DNA of 64,000 nt from Sphaerothrix epifaneia (GCF_042788235.1 NZ_JBHZOL010000111.1:25660-89659); one strand, 5' to 3'; positions 50,866-59,955 are shown, counted from the first letter of the stretch. Program-made: numbers and translations. Notes: generated by a model not told the origin, from the letters alone.

Positions 50866-52389
50866 ATGGAACTTAAAAAGCAGTACATTTTTTCAGGAGT
50901 ATTCGAAAAGCTTTCTGAGACAGATTGTAACAGGATAGACATTTCTGGGGCAAGGCTCAATTGCTACATGGATGGAAATGTAGAAATCGAGGTCTCTTAT
51001 ACTGAATATCAAAAAATTTCTGAAAAGAAGTTTTTGGAATCTGCTCCTACATATGAAGTCAAGAATCTGATAGAAGATCAACTAAGAGATACTTTTTATT
51101 TATTGACTTGTCAGTTTGAAGATGAAGAACTGATTCAAGAAGCATATGAAGGAGACTATGGAATTAACGGAAAAACATCCGAGGGTATTTCACTAAAAGC
51201 AACTGTTGCCAATCCAAATCTAAAGGTAAGAATAGAAAATGATAGCCTCTCGAAAAAGAGAGAAGAGGCAAGCCACTCTCCGGTTTCAATCGCGTTGAGA
51301 GATTTATTTATAAACAGCGGTTCAACTCTTTGCATAGCAGGCAGCCTTATAGAGATTGATTACGGGCTTGTAAATGTGGAGATATTTCGAAACTTTCACG
51401 GAAAAATTGAGAGTGAAAATATAGAGGTTTCTATTGTTCAAGATTTCTTGGCAGAAAAGACAAATGCCAAATCTTTGAATGCAAAAATAATTCTGAGATC
51501 AGAAAATTCGAAAGAGAGAAATCATAACCATTCAAATGATGGACAAGTTGGTTTGGAGACCTACTGCTGCTGGATTATGTATCTTCTATCTTTTGCCTCA
51601 GGCAAATATATCGACAATATATACAGCACCAAAACCTTCACAGATGGTCAATCTTATGCGAGACTTGAGCATTGGCCGGGTGGAAGAAATCAGAATGGCG
51701 GACGGGGAATATCCGTCATTCAGTCTCCTCACATTCCTGAATTTATACGGCAATGTATGCAAAAACTAGATAAAGAGACATTTGTTAAAAAAGGGCTGGG
51801 ATTAGCTTTGTGCTGGTATCTTGACGCCTTTTCAACCAATGTTTCTGAAATAAAACTGTTGCTTAGATGCACGGTTTTAGAATCATTAAACAAAAAGTAC
51901 TCTAGTATGGCTGAAGATAGCAGGAGAATTATTTCCAGACCTCTCTATCGTAAGGTTAGAAAATTGATCTTGAAGACTATCTCTGACTTTGCAAGCACTA
52001 TTGAAGACGAAGGAGACAAGGAGAAATACAGAATTTTTGAAGCTAAGGTAAAAAAACCCTTTGAGGAGGCTTACTATAATCAGATGGGAAACTTGAGAGC
52101 CAGCTTAAAAGAAATGCTTGAATTCTATGGAGTACCTTACAAAGACTTGTTCCCAAATTTGGAATTTGTAAAAATCAGAGATAGTGTAGTCCATGAAGGT
52201 TTTGCTGAAGAAGGAATGGATTCAGTTAGCCAAGAGCTTCAGAGTCTTGTGGTGAGACTATTTTTAGCTATTTTGAACTATGAAGGCGATTATATGGAAT
52301 CCAGAAAAATAGAAACCAAGAGTGGCAGCCGTAATAAATATGGCTTAATTTGCAAGTCTTTTCCATTTGATGTGAAAGAAGCAAAATAG
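50866..52389 (+). CDS. AT-rich large protein with ApeA/HEPN-like R-x4-H motif
   Basis: 507 residues. The N-terminal 230 residues are strand-rich, and the C-terminal 200 are helical. KIRDSVVHEGF at about residue 440 has the R-x4-H of HEPN domains and closely recalls the ApeA-type ending RN...H.G. A strand-rich first half with a helical HEPN end is the ApeA-like plan. Low GC and lack of metal motifs set it apart from its metal-resistance neighbours. I infer a phage-defence role; family membership needs profile comparison. Confidence 0.6.
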   Translation: MELKKQYIFSGVFEKLSETDCNRIDISGARLNCYMDGNVEIEVSYTEYQKISEKKFLESAPTYEVKNLIEDQLRDTFYLLTCQFEDEELIQEAYEGDYGINGKTSEGISLKATVANPNLKVRIENDSLSKKREEASHSPVSIALRDLFINSGSTLCIAGSLIEIDYGLVNVEIFRNFHGKIESENIEVSIVQDFLAEKTNAKSLNAKIILRSENSKERNHNHSNDGQVGLETYCCWIMYLLSFASGKYIDNIYSTKTFTDGQSYARLEHWPGGRNQNGGRGISVIQSPHIPEFIRQCMQKLDKETFVKKGLGLALCWYLDAFSTNVSEIKLLLRCTVLESLNKKYSSMAEDSRRIISRPLYRKVRKLILKTISDFASTIEDEGDKEKYRIFEAKVKKPFEEAYYNQMGNLRASLKEMLEFYGVPYKDLFPNLEFVKIRDSVVHEGFAEEGMDSVSQELQSLVVRLFLAILNYEGDYMESRKIETKSGSRNKYGLICKSFPFDVKEAK

Positions 52390-52513
52390 TCAAAGACGAT
52401 ATATCTCTTGAACAGCAAAGGCTGAAACAGCATTCTTAAATAAAGAGTAGTAGGTTGCGCTGCCCAATTACACAGTTGTCTTTTGACCAGAAACGTTACT
52501 AAATTCTAGTTCC

Positions 52514-53203
52514 ATGCGAATTCTGCTGGTTGAAGACGAGCCCGATTTGGGCAAAGCCATCAAGCGCACCCTGACCCAGGAAGCCTACGTGGTGGACTGG
52601 GTGCAGTCGGGAGATGAGGCCCTGGCCTATCTGGATAACGAGCTGTCCCTTTACACGGTGGGGGTGTTCGACTGGATGCTGCCGGGAAAGTCCGGGATTG
52701 AGTTATGCCAATGGCTGAGGGACCATCACCATGCCCTCCCTGTTCTCATCCTCACCGCCAAAGACCAGATTGAAGACCGCATTACCGGACTGGATGCGGG
52801 AGCAGACGATTACCTGGTCAAGCCTTTCAGCATGGCGGAACTGCTGGCGCGATTGCGAGCCCTGCGGCGACGACAACCGGAAATTAAGCCCAGTACACTG
52901 CAGGTAGGTCCTTTGATGCTGGATTGCGATCGCAGAATCGCCTTCCTTGCCTCAGATGCAACCCACCAACTCATCGAACTCACCCAAAAAGAGTTTCAAC
53001 TGCTGCAATACTTCATGGAGCATCCCAATCAAATTTTGACCCGTGATCAGGTGCTCAATCAGCTCTGGGAAATTGGCGCGGAACCCAACAGCAACGTCGT
53101 GGCAGCCCAGATGCGATTGCTCCGCCGCAAATTGGCTCACCATGGCTGTGAAGACTTTATCGAGACTGTCTATGGCATGGGATACCGCCTCAACCCCCAA
53201 TAA
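52514..53203 (+). CDS. rppA: OmpR-family response regulator, RppA-like
   Basis: 229 residues. Receiver domain: acidic pocket EDEPD near 7-11, phospho-Asp in FDWMLPGKSG near 54, and LTAKD plus KPF (Lys near 103). DNA-binding winged helix: about 130-228, with ELTQKEFQLLQYFMEHPNQI and VVAAQMRLLRRKL. It belongs to the RppA/NrsR group that governs nickel and redox responses in cyanobacteria. The kinase gene overlaps its end by 32 bases. It is a candidate to bind the six TTTCAY-N5-TTTCAY boxes of the metal island. The second RR at 56605 is a paralogue. Confidence 0.82.
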   Translation: MRILLVEDEPDLGKAIKRTLTQEAYVVDWVQSGDEALAYLDNELSLYTVGVFDWMLPGKSGIELCQWLRDHHHALPVLILTAKDQIEDRITGLDAGADDYLVKPFSMAELLARLRALRRRQPEIKPSTLQVGPLMLDCDRRIAFLASDATHQLIELTQKEFQLLQYFMEHPNQILTRDQVLNQLWEIGAEPNSNVVAAQMRLLRRKLAHHGCEDFIETVYGMGYRLNPQ

Positions 53204-54557
53204 GCTATTTCGCCGCAGTCGCAGGCAGCTTACCGTCTGGTACACCGGCGTCATGGCGGTAGTGCTGGGGCTGAGTGGGTTTTGGGTGTACGAAGCGATC
53301 GCCCATGCCCACCGTGTCACCGCCGACCGCGAACTCAAGTCAGTCGCAGAGACCGTTCACAATGCGTTGGAAAAGACCCTGACCACCAATGGTCAGATCA
53401 ACGGGGTTTCTCCCAACTTGCTACCGAATCTATGCGTTGCCGGAGAACCCTGTCGCGTCCCTTTCGAGCCATCGCGCGGGCACCATGGCGGAGGGCTCTA
53501 TCGAGGCAGCTACTACTTTCAAGTCCTCTCCCCAGAGCGGGAACTGATGGCAACGGCAGGCACCTTTCCAGAAGGCTTGCCCATCACCAGCCCCGAAATC
53601 GCGTGGCAAACCCTGTGGGATGGAGAGGGCACCCAGTATCGGCAGATTGCGCTGCCCATCTACGACCTGAACGACCAGACTTACCTTGGCACGCTGCTGG
53701 TGGGGCGCTCTTTCGGCGACTTTGCCCATTACCTGACCACCATTCGCTGGATTATTCTGCTGAGTTTGCCGATTACGATGGGGCTGATTGCGATCGCGAG
53801 CTGGTGGCTGGCGGGGCTGGCGATGCAGCCGGTGCAGGTGTCGTACCGAAAAATCCAGCAGTTCACCGCCGATGCCGCCCACGAATTGCGTACGCCCCTG
53901 ACGGCAACTCAAGCCACGGCGGAATCCGTGATGCGACTGCCGCACATTTCGGATGAAGAAGCGCGGGAAATGCTGCAGGTGATCACCCGCCAAAACCATC
54001 GTCTGACTTCCCTGGTAAGTGACTTGCTATTACTGTCGCGGCTGGATGTGCAGAGTACCACCGCCATCGCCCCCTGCTGTTTGCAGGATGTGCTCAGCGA
54101 TATTGAAGAAGAACTGGCGGCCCTGGCGATTGCCAACGATATCCAACTCATCTTGGAGCTACCCGATGAAAAGCCTGTCACGGTCATAGGTAACGAAGAG
54201 CAACTCTACCGCATGGTGCTGAATATAGTCAGCAACGCACTCCAGCACACGCCATTAGCGGGAAAGGTCATCATCCGTTTACGGCAGAGCGTTCGCACAG
54301 CCTTTCCAGAAGGCGAGAAACGTCAGGCCCTGATCATCGTCGAAGATACGGGCACCGGCATTGTACCGGACGAGCAGTTGCGCATTTTCGATCGCTTTTA
54401 TCGGGTGAATAAGGATCGTTCCCGGCAGAGTGGTGGGTCGGGGTTGGGGTTGGCTATTTCTCTCGCCATTGCCAAAGCTCACGAGGGTAGCATTCAAGTG
54501 CAGAGTCAGCCTGGAAAAGGCAGCGCGTTCACAATTACCTTACCCCTTTCAAGCTAG
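53172..54557 (+). CDS. rppB: Sensor histidine kinase, RppB-like
   Basis: 461 residues from ATG 53172. Two membrane helices (about 20-42 and 190-212) bound a periplasmic domain containing LCVAGEPCR and a His-rich HHGGG stretch, possible metal ligands. The DHp helix AADAAHELRTP-type motif (TADAAHELRTPL, His near 243) and the N, G1 and G2 boxes of the ATPase domain (VSNALQHTP, DTGTGIVP, GGSGLGLAI) follow. It phosphorylates the RR encoded just before; the 32-base overlap supports coupled expression. Its stop overlaps the convergent SRPBCC gene by four bases. Confidence 0.83.
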   Translation: MAWDTASTPNKLFRRSRRQLTVWYTGVMAVVLGLSGFWVYEAIAHAHRVTADRELKSVAETVHNALEKTLTTNGQINGVSPNLLPNLCVAGEPCRVPFEPSRGHHGGGLYRGSYYFQVLSPERELMATAGTFPEGLPITSPEIAWQTLWDGEGTQYRQIALPIYDLNDQTYLGTLLVGRSFGDFAHYLTTIRWIILLSLPITMGLIAIASWWLAGLAMQPVQVSYRKIQQFTADAAHELRTPLTATQATAESVMRLPHISDEEAREMLQVITRQNHRLTSLVSDLLLLSRLDVQSTTAIAPCCLQDVLSDIEEELAALAIANDIQLILELPDEKPVTVIGNEEQLYRMVLNIVSNALQHTPLAGKVIIRLRQSVRTAFPEGEKRQALIIVEDTGTGIVPDEQLRIFDRFYRVNKDRSRQSGGSGLGLAISLAIAKAHEGSIQVQSQPGKGSAFTITLPLSS

Positions 54558-55051
54558 ATAGCAGCCTGCTCCAAGCAGGTCTTAAAGTAGTGAAGCTCGG
54601 TGAGGTTATGGCTGGCCATCGAGTGGCGCTCTCCCAGGAGATGCACCTCTATCCAGCGTAGAACTCGACCTTTTTGGGTGTCTCTGAACTTGCCCCACAA
54701 GTCATGGCGGAGAGTAATGCCGCGCCCCTGCTTTTTGATCACGAAGTGGCCACCTTCATCAACGGTAAAGGTAACCCCTAAAAGGCGGTAAGTGGCTTGT
54801 GCGGTCCACGAAAACTCCTGCTTTGGAACAACATCGTGCAGCGTCGCCACAAACTCACCCTGTACGGGGCCAACTTTCTCCCGCTGCCACCACTGCAGGC
54901 CATCTCGTAGGGGACGTTTCGGTTCAGATAAAACTTTCGTGCCCCGGTGAGCCGGGTTGGAATCTTCCCAAACGCCTTCAAAATCAGATAACAAATCCCA
55001 CGCGGCTTCGCGGGTGGTGTCCACATCCACAGAATTAGAAACTTCAATCAT
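54554..55051 (-). CDS. SRPBCC-family protein
   Basis: 165 residues. VDVDTTREAAWDLLSDFEGVWE near the N-terminus is the start of a START/SRPBCC fold, followed by long curved strands and a C-terminal helix TELHYFKTCLEQAAI. These proteins bind hydrophobic ligands, often polyketides or lipids. It converges with, and overlaps by four bases, the end of the kinase gene at 53172. No regulatory box is seen near its start. Its link with metal resistance is unclear. Confidence 0.65.
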   Translation of the reverse strand: MIEVSNSVDVDTTREAAWDLLSDFEGVWEDSNPAHRGTKVLSEPKRPLRDGLQWWQREKVGPVQGEFVATLHDVVPKQEFSWTAQATYRLLGVTFTVDEGGHFVIKKQGRGITLRHDLWGKFRDTQKGRVLRWIEVHLLGERHSMASHNLTELHYFKTCLEQAAI

Positions 55052-55216
55052 GGCCGACTCTTCGCTGTGCAGCGCGTTGGCAAAACCTAAATCACTTCAA
55101 GATACTTTAGCTATACCTTAGTTAGCCGAAAAACCGTCTGCCATCTCCACACAGAAATAAACAGATCGTTGACCGCTATTCTCCTTGCACGTAACGGTTC
55201 ACTCAATTAGGAACAG

Positions 55217-56608
55217 TCAGTTGTGGCTCAATGGGGCGATCGCTACAAGCGGAAGCTGAACGACAAACACACTGCCATTTCCCACTTCGCTAGTGACAGC
55301 AATTTGCCCGTGATGGCGCTGGGCGATCGCCTGAGCAATGGCGAGCCCTAACCCCGTGCCCCCCGTCTTGCGAGAACGATCGCTGTTGACCCGATAAAAG
55401 CGCTCAAAAATGCGACTGTGTTCTTCAACAGGGATGCCAATGCCAGTATCCTTGACCGTGATGGTGGCGGTGCGATCTTGGGTCGCTAAACTCACGACTA
55501 CAGAGCCTCCTGGCGGTGTGTACTGGATGGCGTTAGCGATGAGGTTGGACACCAGGCGATAAAGCTGGGATTCATGACCTGTAACGCAGATTTCGGTATC
55601 AATAATCTGGCTGCTGAGGTGAATGTCAGCTTTGGCCGCTAACTCCGCCAACTCTTCCGTTAAGTCGGCCACAATATCGTTCAAGCAGCAGGGCTGAAGG
55701 GGCTTGGCGGTCGTGTCTTGCTCCAGGCTGGTGAGCAAGAGCAGGTCAGCTACGAGCTGGCTGAGGCGACGACCCTGACGCTCTACGGTATTCAGCAACA
55801 CGGGTACCTGTGCTGCTTGTTCGGGGGGCAGACGGAGAATGGCTTCCACCGTAGCGAGGAGACTTGCAAGCGGCGATCTCAACTCATGGGCGGCATCGGC
55901 GGTGAATTGTTGCTGCCGCCGGTATGACTGATAAATCGGCTCCATCGCCAGCCCCGATAATCCCCAACTGGCGATCGCAATTAATCCCAACGCTAGGGGC
56001 ACGCTGCCAACGAGAATCCACCGTAACCGCTGGAGTTCGGCATCGAAGGGGGCCAGGGTGCGGCCTATTTGCAAATACCCCCAGGGGGGATGCTCATGGG
56101 GAGCCTCACCGGGAGCGTGGGTGTGGGCGGCACTGTGCAGAATAGTAGTGAACTGACGGTAGCGATCGCCGTTTGCCGATTGCAGGGTTTGCCACGCTTC
56201 TGGATCTAGGATGTCCGACAGCGGTTGTGGCTGATTGGGCGACCAGGCCAGTAGGGTGCCCTGATCATCGAATACCCGAATGTAGTAGGTGGTGCGATCG
56301 CTAATCCCTAGCGTGTGGCGCTGAATCAGCGATGAATTCGGCTCACAGGGCTGCTCCGCAATGCAGAGGTCGGGAAAGATCTGCTGCAAGACCTGGGTCG
56401 GATCTTCTGAAGGCGGCAACATTGGCTCCAAACTGTCGTGGAGGGTGCCTGCGGTGGATTCAATTTCGCGCTCCAGGGCTACCCAATTCGCCTGCACCAG
56501 CACCCGCGCCATGCCGAACCCCGACAGGCTCAAAATGCCGCCCATTACCAGGGCATACCAGGCGGCGAGGCGCAAGCGACTGTGGCGAAAGAGCTGCTGG
56601 CTGTTCAT
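55217..56608 (-). CDS. rppB: Sensor histidine kinase, second RppB-like copy
   Basis: 463 residues, same layout as the kinase at 53172: first membrane helix near 15-37, periplasmic LCIAEQPCEP, second helix near 198-220, TADAAHELRSPL with phospho-acceptor His, and ATPase boxes NAIQYTPPG, DTGIGIPV and GTGLGLAI. The two share the spaced Cys motif LCxAxxPC, which marks a common sensor fold but not necessarily a shared signal. The His-rich loop seen in the other kinase is replaced by SHTHAPGEAPHEH-like residues further along. It overlaps its RR by ATGA. Confidence 0.82.
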   Translation of the reverse strand: MNSQQLFRHSRLRLAAWYALVMGGILSLSGFGMARVLVQANWVALEREIESTAGTLHDSLEPMLPPSEDPTQVLQQIFPDLCIAEQPCEPNSSLIQRHTLGISDRTTYYIRVFDDQGTLLAWSPNQPQPLSDILDPEAWQTLQSANGDRYRQFTTILHSAAHTHAPGEAPHEHPPWGYLQIGRTLAPFDAELQRLRWILVGSVPLALGLIAIASWGLSGLAMEPIYQSYRRQQQFTADAAHELRSPLASLLATVEAILRLPPEQAAQVPVLLNTVERQGRRLSQLVADLLLLTSLEQDTTAKPLQPCCLNDIVADLTEELAELAAKADIHLSSQIIDTEICVTGHESQLYRLVSNLIANAIQYTPPGGSVVVSLATQDRTATITVKDTGIGIPVEEHSRIFERFYRVNSDRSRKTGGTGLGLAIAQAIAQRHHGQIAVTSEVGNGSVFVVQLPLVAIAPLSHN

Positions 56609-57300
56609 GACGTCACCCGAAAGCGATACCCCTGCCCCGGAACCGTTTCGATGGGGCAGTCGCAGCCGTAGCGGGCAAACTTGCGACGCAGCAGGCGAAT
56701 CTGGGCGGCAACGACGTTGCTAACAGGTTCTTCATCGATGTCCCACAGTTGGGAGCGCAGCTTGCTACCGGGGATGATGCAATCGCCATTTTCCATCAGG
56801 TAAGCCAACACCTGAAACTCTTTCAAGGTTAGGGGGATTTCTTGGGTTGGCTGCTCCGGCAAATTCACCAGCAGCCGGGTATTGGCATCGTCCAGGGTAA
56901 AGGCTCCGATGGTCAATTGCTGCGGTTTGAGCTGGGGCGATCGCCGCTGCAAAGCGCGCAGTCGGGCCAGCAGTTCCTCCATGACGAAAGGTTTGACGAG
57001 GTAATCATCGGCTCCAGCATCCAGGCCAGCGATGCGTTTTTCCGGCTGTCCCAAGGCGGTCAGCATGAGGACGGGGAGAGGGTTTTGGCGCGATCGCAGC
57101 CGCTGACACAGCTCTAGCCCGGAGAGTTCAGGCAGCAACCAGTCAAAAATCGCCACGGTGTAATCGGCCCACTGGGTTTCCAGGCAATACCAGGCTTGTG
57201 CCCCATCGGTAACCCAATCCACCACGTACTTTTCGCCGATCAGCACTTGCTTGATCGCCTGTCCCAAATCTTCTTCGTCTTCGACTAACAGGACTCGCAT
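56605..57300 (-). CDS. rppA: OmpR-family response regulator, second RppA-like copy
   Basis: 231 residues with EDEEDLG acidic pocket, phospho-Asp in IFDWLLPELSG, LTALG and the KPF Lys, followed by a winged helix (SNVVAAQIRLLRRKF). It is a paralogue of the RR at 52514, sharing the DNA-recognition helix VVAAQxRLLRRK. Because those helices are nearly the same, both may bind the same 11-bp repeat boxes. It is the first gene of its minus-strand pair; a box lies at 57348-57364, upstream but in the opposite orientation. Confidence 0.82.
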   Translation of the reverse strand: MRVLLVEDEEDLGQAIKQVLIGEKYVVDWVTDGAQAWYCLETQWADYTVAIFDWLLPELSGLELCQRLRSRQNPLPVLMLTALGQPEKRIAGLDAGADDYLVKPFVMEELLARLRALQRRSPQLKPQQLTIGAFTLDDANTRLLVNLPEQPTQEIPLTLKEFQVLAYLMENGDCIIPGSKLRSQLWDIDEEPVSNVVAAQIRLLRRKFARYGCDCPIETVPGQGYRFRVTS

Positions 57301-57347
57301 CGCGTCAGACTTTCACCACGGAGTCGATTCTACCGGAGTGATGGCAA

Positions 57348-57364
57348 TTTCATCCCGTTTTCAC
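57348..57364 (+). promoter_or_regulatory. Response-regulator box upstream of the second rppA
   Basis: TTTCAT at 57348 and TTTCAC at 57359, an 11-bp step, lie 48 bases before the ATG of the minus-strand RR. They read on the plus strand, opposite to the gene. If it is bound, it may repress or autoregulate; it also ends 17 bases from the stop of the CDF gene. Confidence 0.5.
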
Positions 57365-57380
57365 TGACTTCGCACCATCG

Positions 57381-58364
57381 TCATTGTGTCGCTGATACTT
57401 GGTCTAGTCTGTGATCAATATCCAAACAAGGTTCGCCCTGACAGGGATTGACTTCGACTAGTACATGAGAAAGGGAAGAGATATGGCTGAGTAGCTCTTT
57501 GTAATACTCCGGTGTTTGCGGATAGTGGGTTACCAACGAAACGGTGGCAGACAAATGATGTTGGCTCATACGCCAGACATGCAAATCGACCACGCGATTA
57601 TCAGCATCGTCTTCAATCGCATTTACAATATCCAGCTTGATGGGCTTATCAATGCCGCCATCGAGCAAGATTGAACTCGTGTCACTCACCAAGTCGTAAG
57701 CCCACTTGGTAATCACTCCGGCACCGACTAATCCCATTGCAGCATCCAGCCAGATCCAACCTAGAAACTTTCCGGCAAATAGGGCAATGATGGCCAAAAC
57801 TGAGGTGAGCGCATCTGCCAAAACGTGAACGTAGGCGGCTCGGAGATTGTGATCGGAATGATGAGGGTGACCATGCCCTTCGTGATGATGGTGATCGTGG
57901 CCGTGGTCATGACCGTCCTGGAGTAACCAGGCACTGACTAAATTGACAATTAACCCAAAAATCGCAACTCCAATAGCCTCATTAAAGTGAATGGCTTGCG
58001 GTTGGAAAAACCGCTCTACCGATTCAAACGCCATCACAAATGCAACAACTGCTAGAGCAACGGCGCTGGCAAATCCGCCCAGTACACTCACTTTGCCCGT
58101 GCCAAAGGTATACCTTGGATCAGCCGCATGTCGGCGGGCATAGCGATACGCAAACACTGTGATACCAAATGCTGCAACGTGGGTTGCCATGTGCCAACCG
58201 TCTGCCAACAGCGCCATCGAACCAAAAATGCTGCCTGCAACAATTTCGGCAACCATTGTGACTGCGGTTATGAGCATCACGACCTTGGTATTTCGCTCTG
58301 CCTGATTCTGCTGAACTGAGAAGTCGTGAGAATGTTGCCACTGGTCAAGGGCGTGGATATGCAT
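57381..58364 (-). CDS. dmeF: DmeF-like CDF cobalt/nickel exporter
   Basis: 327 residues. It opens HIHALDQWQHSHDF and has six helices. The His-rich cytosolic loop with GHDHGHDHHHHEGHGHPHH (about 170-190) precedes LRAAYVHVLADALTSVLAI, where H and D sit in helix 5. The first site is in LLADGWHMATHVAAF of helix 2. This plan and length match the DmeF branch of the cation diffusion facilitator family, which exports Co and Ni. The C-terminal domain is short. It lies between the second two-component pair and the nickel MFS gene, which fits Ni/Co resistance. Confidence 0.85.
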   Translation of the reverse strand: MHIHALDQWQHSHDFSVQQNQAERNTKVVMLITAVTMVAEIVAGSIFGSMALLADGWHMATHVAAFGITVFAYRYARRHAADPRYTFGTGKVSVLGGFASAVALAVVAFVMAFESVERFFQPQAIHFNEAIGVAIFGLIVNLVSAWLLQDGHDHGHDHHHHEGHGHPHHSDHNLRAAYVHVLADALTSVLAIIALFAGKFLGWIWLDAAMGLVGAGVITKWAYDLVSDTSSILLDGGIDKPIKLDIVNAIEDDADNRVVDLHVWRMSQHHLSATVSLVTHYPQTPEYYKELLSHISSLSHVLVEVNPCQGEPCLDIDHRLDQVSATQ

Positions 58365-58458
58365 AGATGTCGAAAAGGCTAGATGAATGTCTTTTCACCA
58401 TAGGTGCTTTTGCAGCATATTGATTAGTCACCCCAAATGCCCCTCCAGTCTCTCCGCA

Positions 58459-58475
58459 ATCCCCCCAGGGGGGAT
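58459..58475 (+). promoter_or_regulatory. CsoR/RcnR/InrS-type G-tract operator
   Basis: ATCCCCCC-A-GGGGGGAT is a 17-base palindrome 80 bases before the MFS exporter ATG. RcnR and InrS proteins bind a C/G-tract flanked by AT-rich bases of this kind. A possible -10 follows closely. No such regulator gene is seen in the window, so it may be supplied from elsewhere in the genome. Confidence 0.6.
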
Positions 58476-58554
58476 ATACAGTAGAGCTATATCAAACCCT
58501 TATTTCCTGCTCATCCCTTTATTTATCAACGATGAGAGCAACCCTTTAAAGGCA

Positions 58555-59907
58555 ATGTTTTCCACACCGCGCCTATTTCAATGTCTGAAAAATCCCCTAT
58601 TTGCCCGCCTCTATTCTGCTCAGACCATCAACCTGATTGGCGATGCCCTTACTTGGTTGGGGCTGGCGCTGCTGGCCTTTGAGCTAGCAGGCGAAAACGC
58701 TGGAGTGATCCTATCTGCGGCTCTGACCCTGCGCGTTACTGCCTATGTGGTGCTGTCGCCCCTAGCGGGTGCGATCGCCGATCGGGCCGATCGCAAGCAA
58801 ATCATGGTGGTGACTCACCTGGCTCGTATGGTCATTGTGTGTCTACTGCCCTTCGTCACTCAGCCCTGGCAGATTTACGTGATCGTGCTGGCGGTGAATG
58901 TGTTTTCTGCCTTTTCCACGCCGACCTACACCGCCACGATTCCCCTGGTAGCGACGCAAGCCGAGTACCTACCAGCGCTCGCTCTTTCCAGTGCCACCTA
59001 CCAGCTTTTGGGCGTACTTGGCCCTGGCTTAGCGGGCAGCATTGCGGCGTTTGTGGGTACCCGCCAGGTCTTTTGGCTGGATGGGCTGACCTTTTTGATC
59101 GCCGCAATTTTGGTGTTCACCCTGCCGGGACAATTGCGGGTAACCCAAAATCAGCCGAACGCGAGAACCGTTCGCCGTACCTGGCAGGATATTCGCACCG
59201 GCACCACCTGTTTGTTTGCCGATCCGCTGATTCGCCACGCCCTTTTGATGCAACTGGTGGCTGCGATCGCGGGGGCTGCTGTGCTGGTCAACACGGTGAG
59301 CTATGTACAGGGCACCCTCGACCTCGGCAAGCTGGAATATGGCTGGGTGATGGCCGCGTTTGGCATTGGCGCGACGCTGGCATCGGTGGGGTTAGGAAGC
59401 TTCAGCCCGACGGTGAGCAAGACAATGTTGACCCGTCTCGGTGCCATCCTGATCGTTCTGGCACTCTTGCCCGCCAACTGGGTCGGGCTGGGTGGCTTAC
59501 TGCTTCTATGGTCGGCTGCAGGAATTGGGCAAACCCTGGTAAATGTGCCTACCCAGACCCTCATCGCTGATCGGGTGGATGTGGATGTGCAGGGCCGCGT
59601 TTACGGTGCCCAGTTTGCCTGGAGCCATTTTTGGTGGGTCTTTGCCTATCCCCTGGCTGCGTGGTTAGGGGGACATTTCCCGGCCTGGGCGTTTCTGGGC
59701 AGTGGTCTGATTGGGATCGTGATTTGGTGCATCGCTCAGCTTCGGTGGCAACCGACAGACCATCATGCATTTAACGATAGATTATGGCACGACCATGCAC
59801 ATGAGCACGATGAACATCACCAACACTTTCATCGGGGCAATGTAGCGACTGCTGCCCATCACCGCCATCTTCACTTTCATCTCTCCCTTTCATCAGATCA
59901 TCACTGA
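58555..59907 (+). CDS. nrsD: NrsD/NreB-like MFS nickel exporter with His-rich tail
   Basis: 450 residues from ATG 58555. A 56-codon upstream extension is not protein-like and contains the operator. Twelve helices with the MFS loop IADRADRKQIM near residue 80. The C-terminal 45 residues are His-rich (WHDHAHEHDEHHQHFHRG, HHRHLHFH), as in NrsD/NreB nickel exporters. The G-tract operator upstream fits nickel sensing by an InrS-like protein. The RND pair downstream would be its partner system. Confidence 0.82.
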   Translation: MFSTPRLFQCLKNPLFARLYSAQTINLIGDALTWLGLALLAFELAGENAGVILSAALTLRVTAYVVLSPLAGAIADRADRKQIMVVTHLARMVIVCLLPFVTQPWQIYVIVLAVNVFSAFSTPTYTATIPLVATQAEYLPALALSSATYQLLGVLGPGLAGSIAAFVGTRQVFWLDGLTFLIAAILVFTLPGQLRVTQNQPNARTVRRTWQDIRTGTTCLFADPLIRHALLMQLVAAIAGAAVLVNTVSYVQGTLDLGKLEYGWVMAAFGIGATLASVGLGSFSPTVSKTMLTRLGAILIVLALLPANWVGLGGLLLLWSAAGIGQTLVNVPTQTLIADRVDVDVQGRVYGAQFAWSHFWWVFAYPLAAWLGGHFPAWAFLGSGLIGIVIWCIAQLRWQPTDHHAFNDRLWHDHAHEHDEHHQHFHRGNVATAAHHRHLHFHLSLSSDHH

Positions 59908-59938
59908 GCTGAAACTCACTTCTCCAGAGTCGTACTCA

Positions 59939-59955
59939 TTTCACCTGGTTTTCAT
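59939..59955 (+). promoter_or_regulatory. Response-regulator box upstream of the NrsBA-like operon
   Basis: TTTCAC at 59939 and TTTCAT at 59950, an 11-bp step, lie 63 bases before the adaptor ATG. It is the sixth copy of the shared element in the island. Confidence 0.6.

Noticed and set aside
58387..58554. Upstream extension of the MFS gene
   Set aside because: The extension includes the G-tract operator and has a non-protein-like composition. ATG 58555 places helix 1 correctly.
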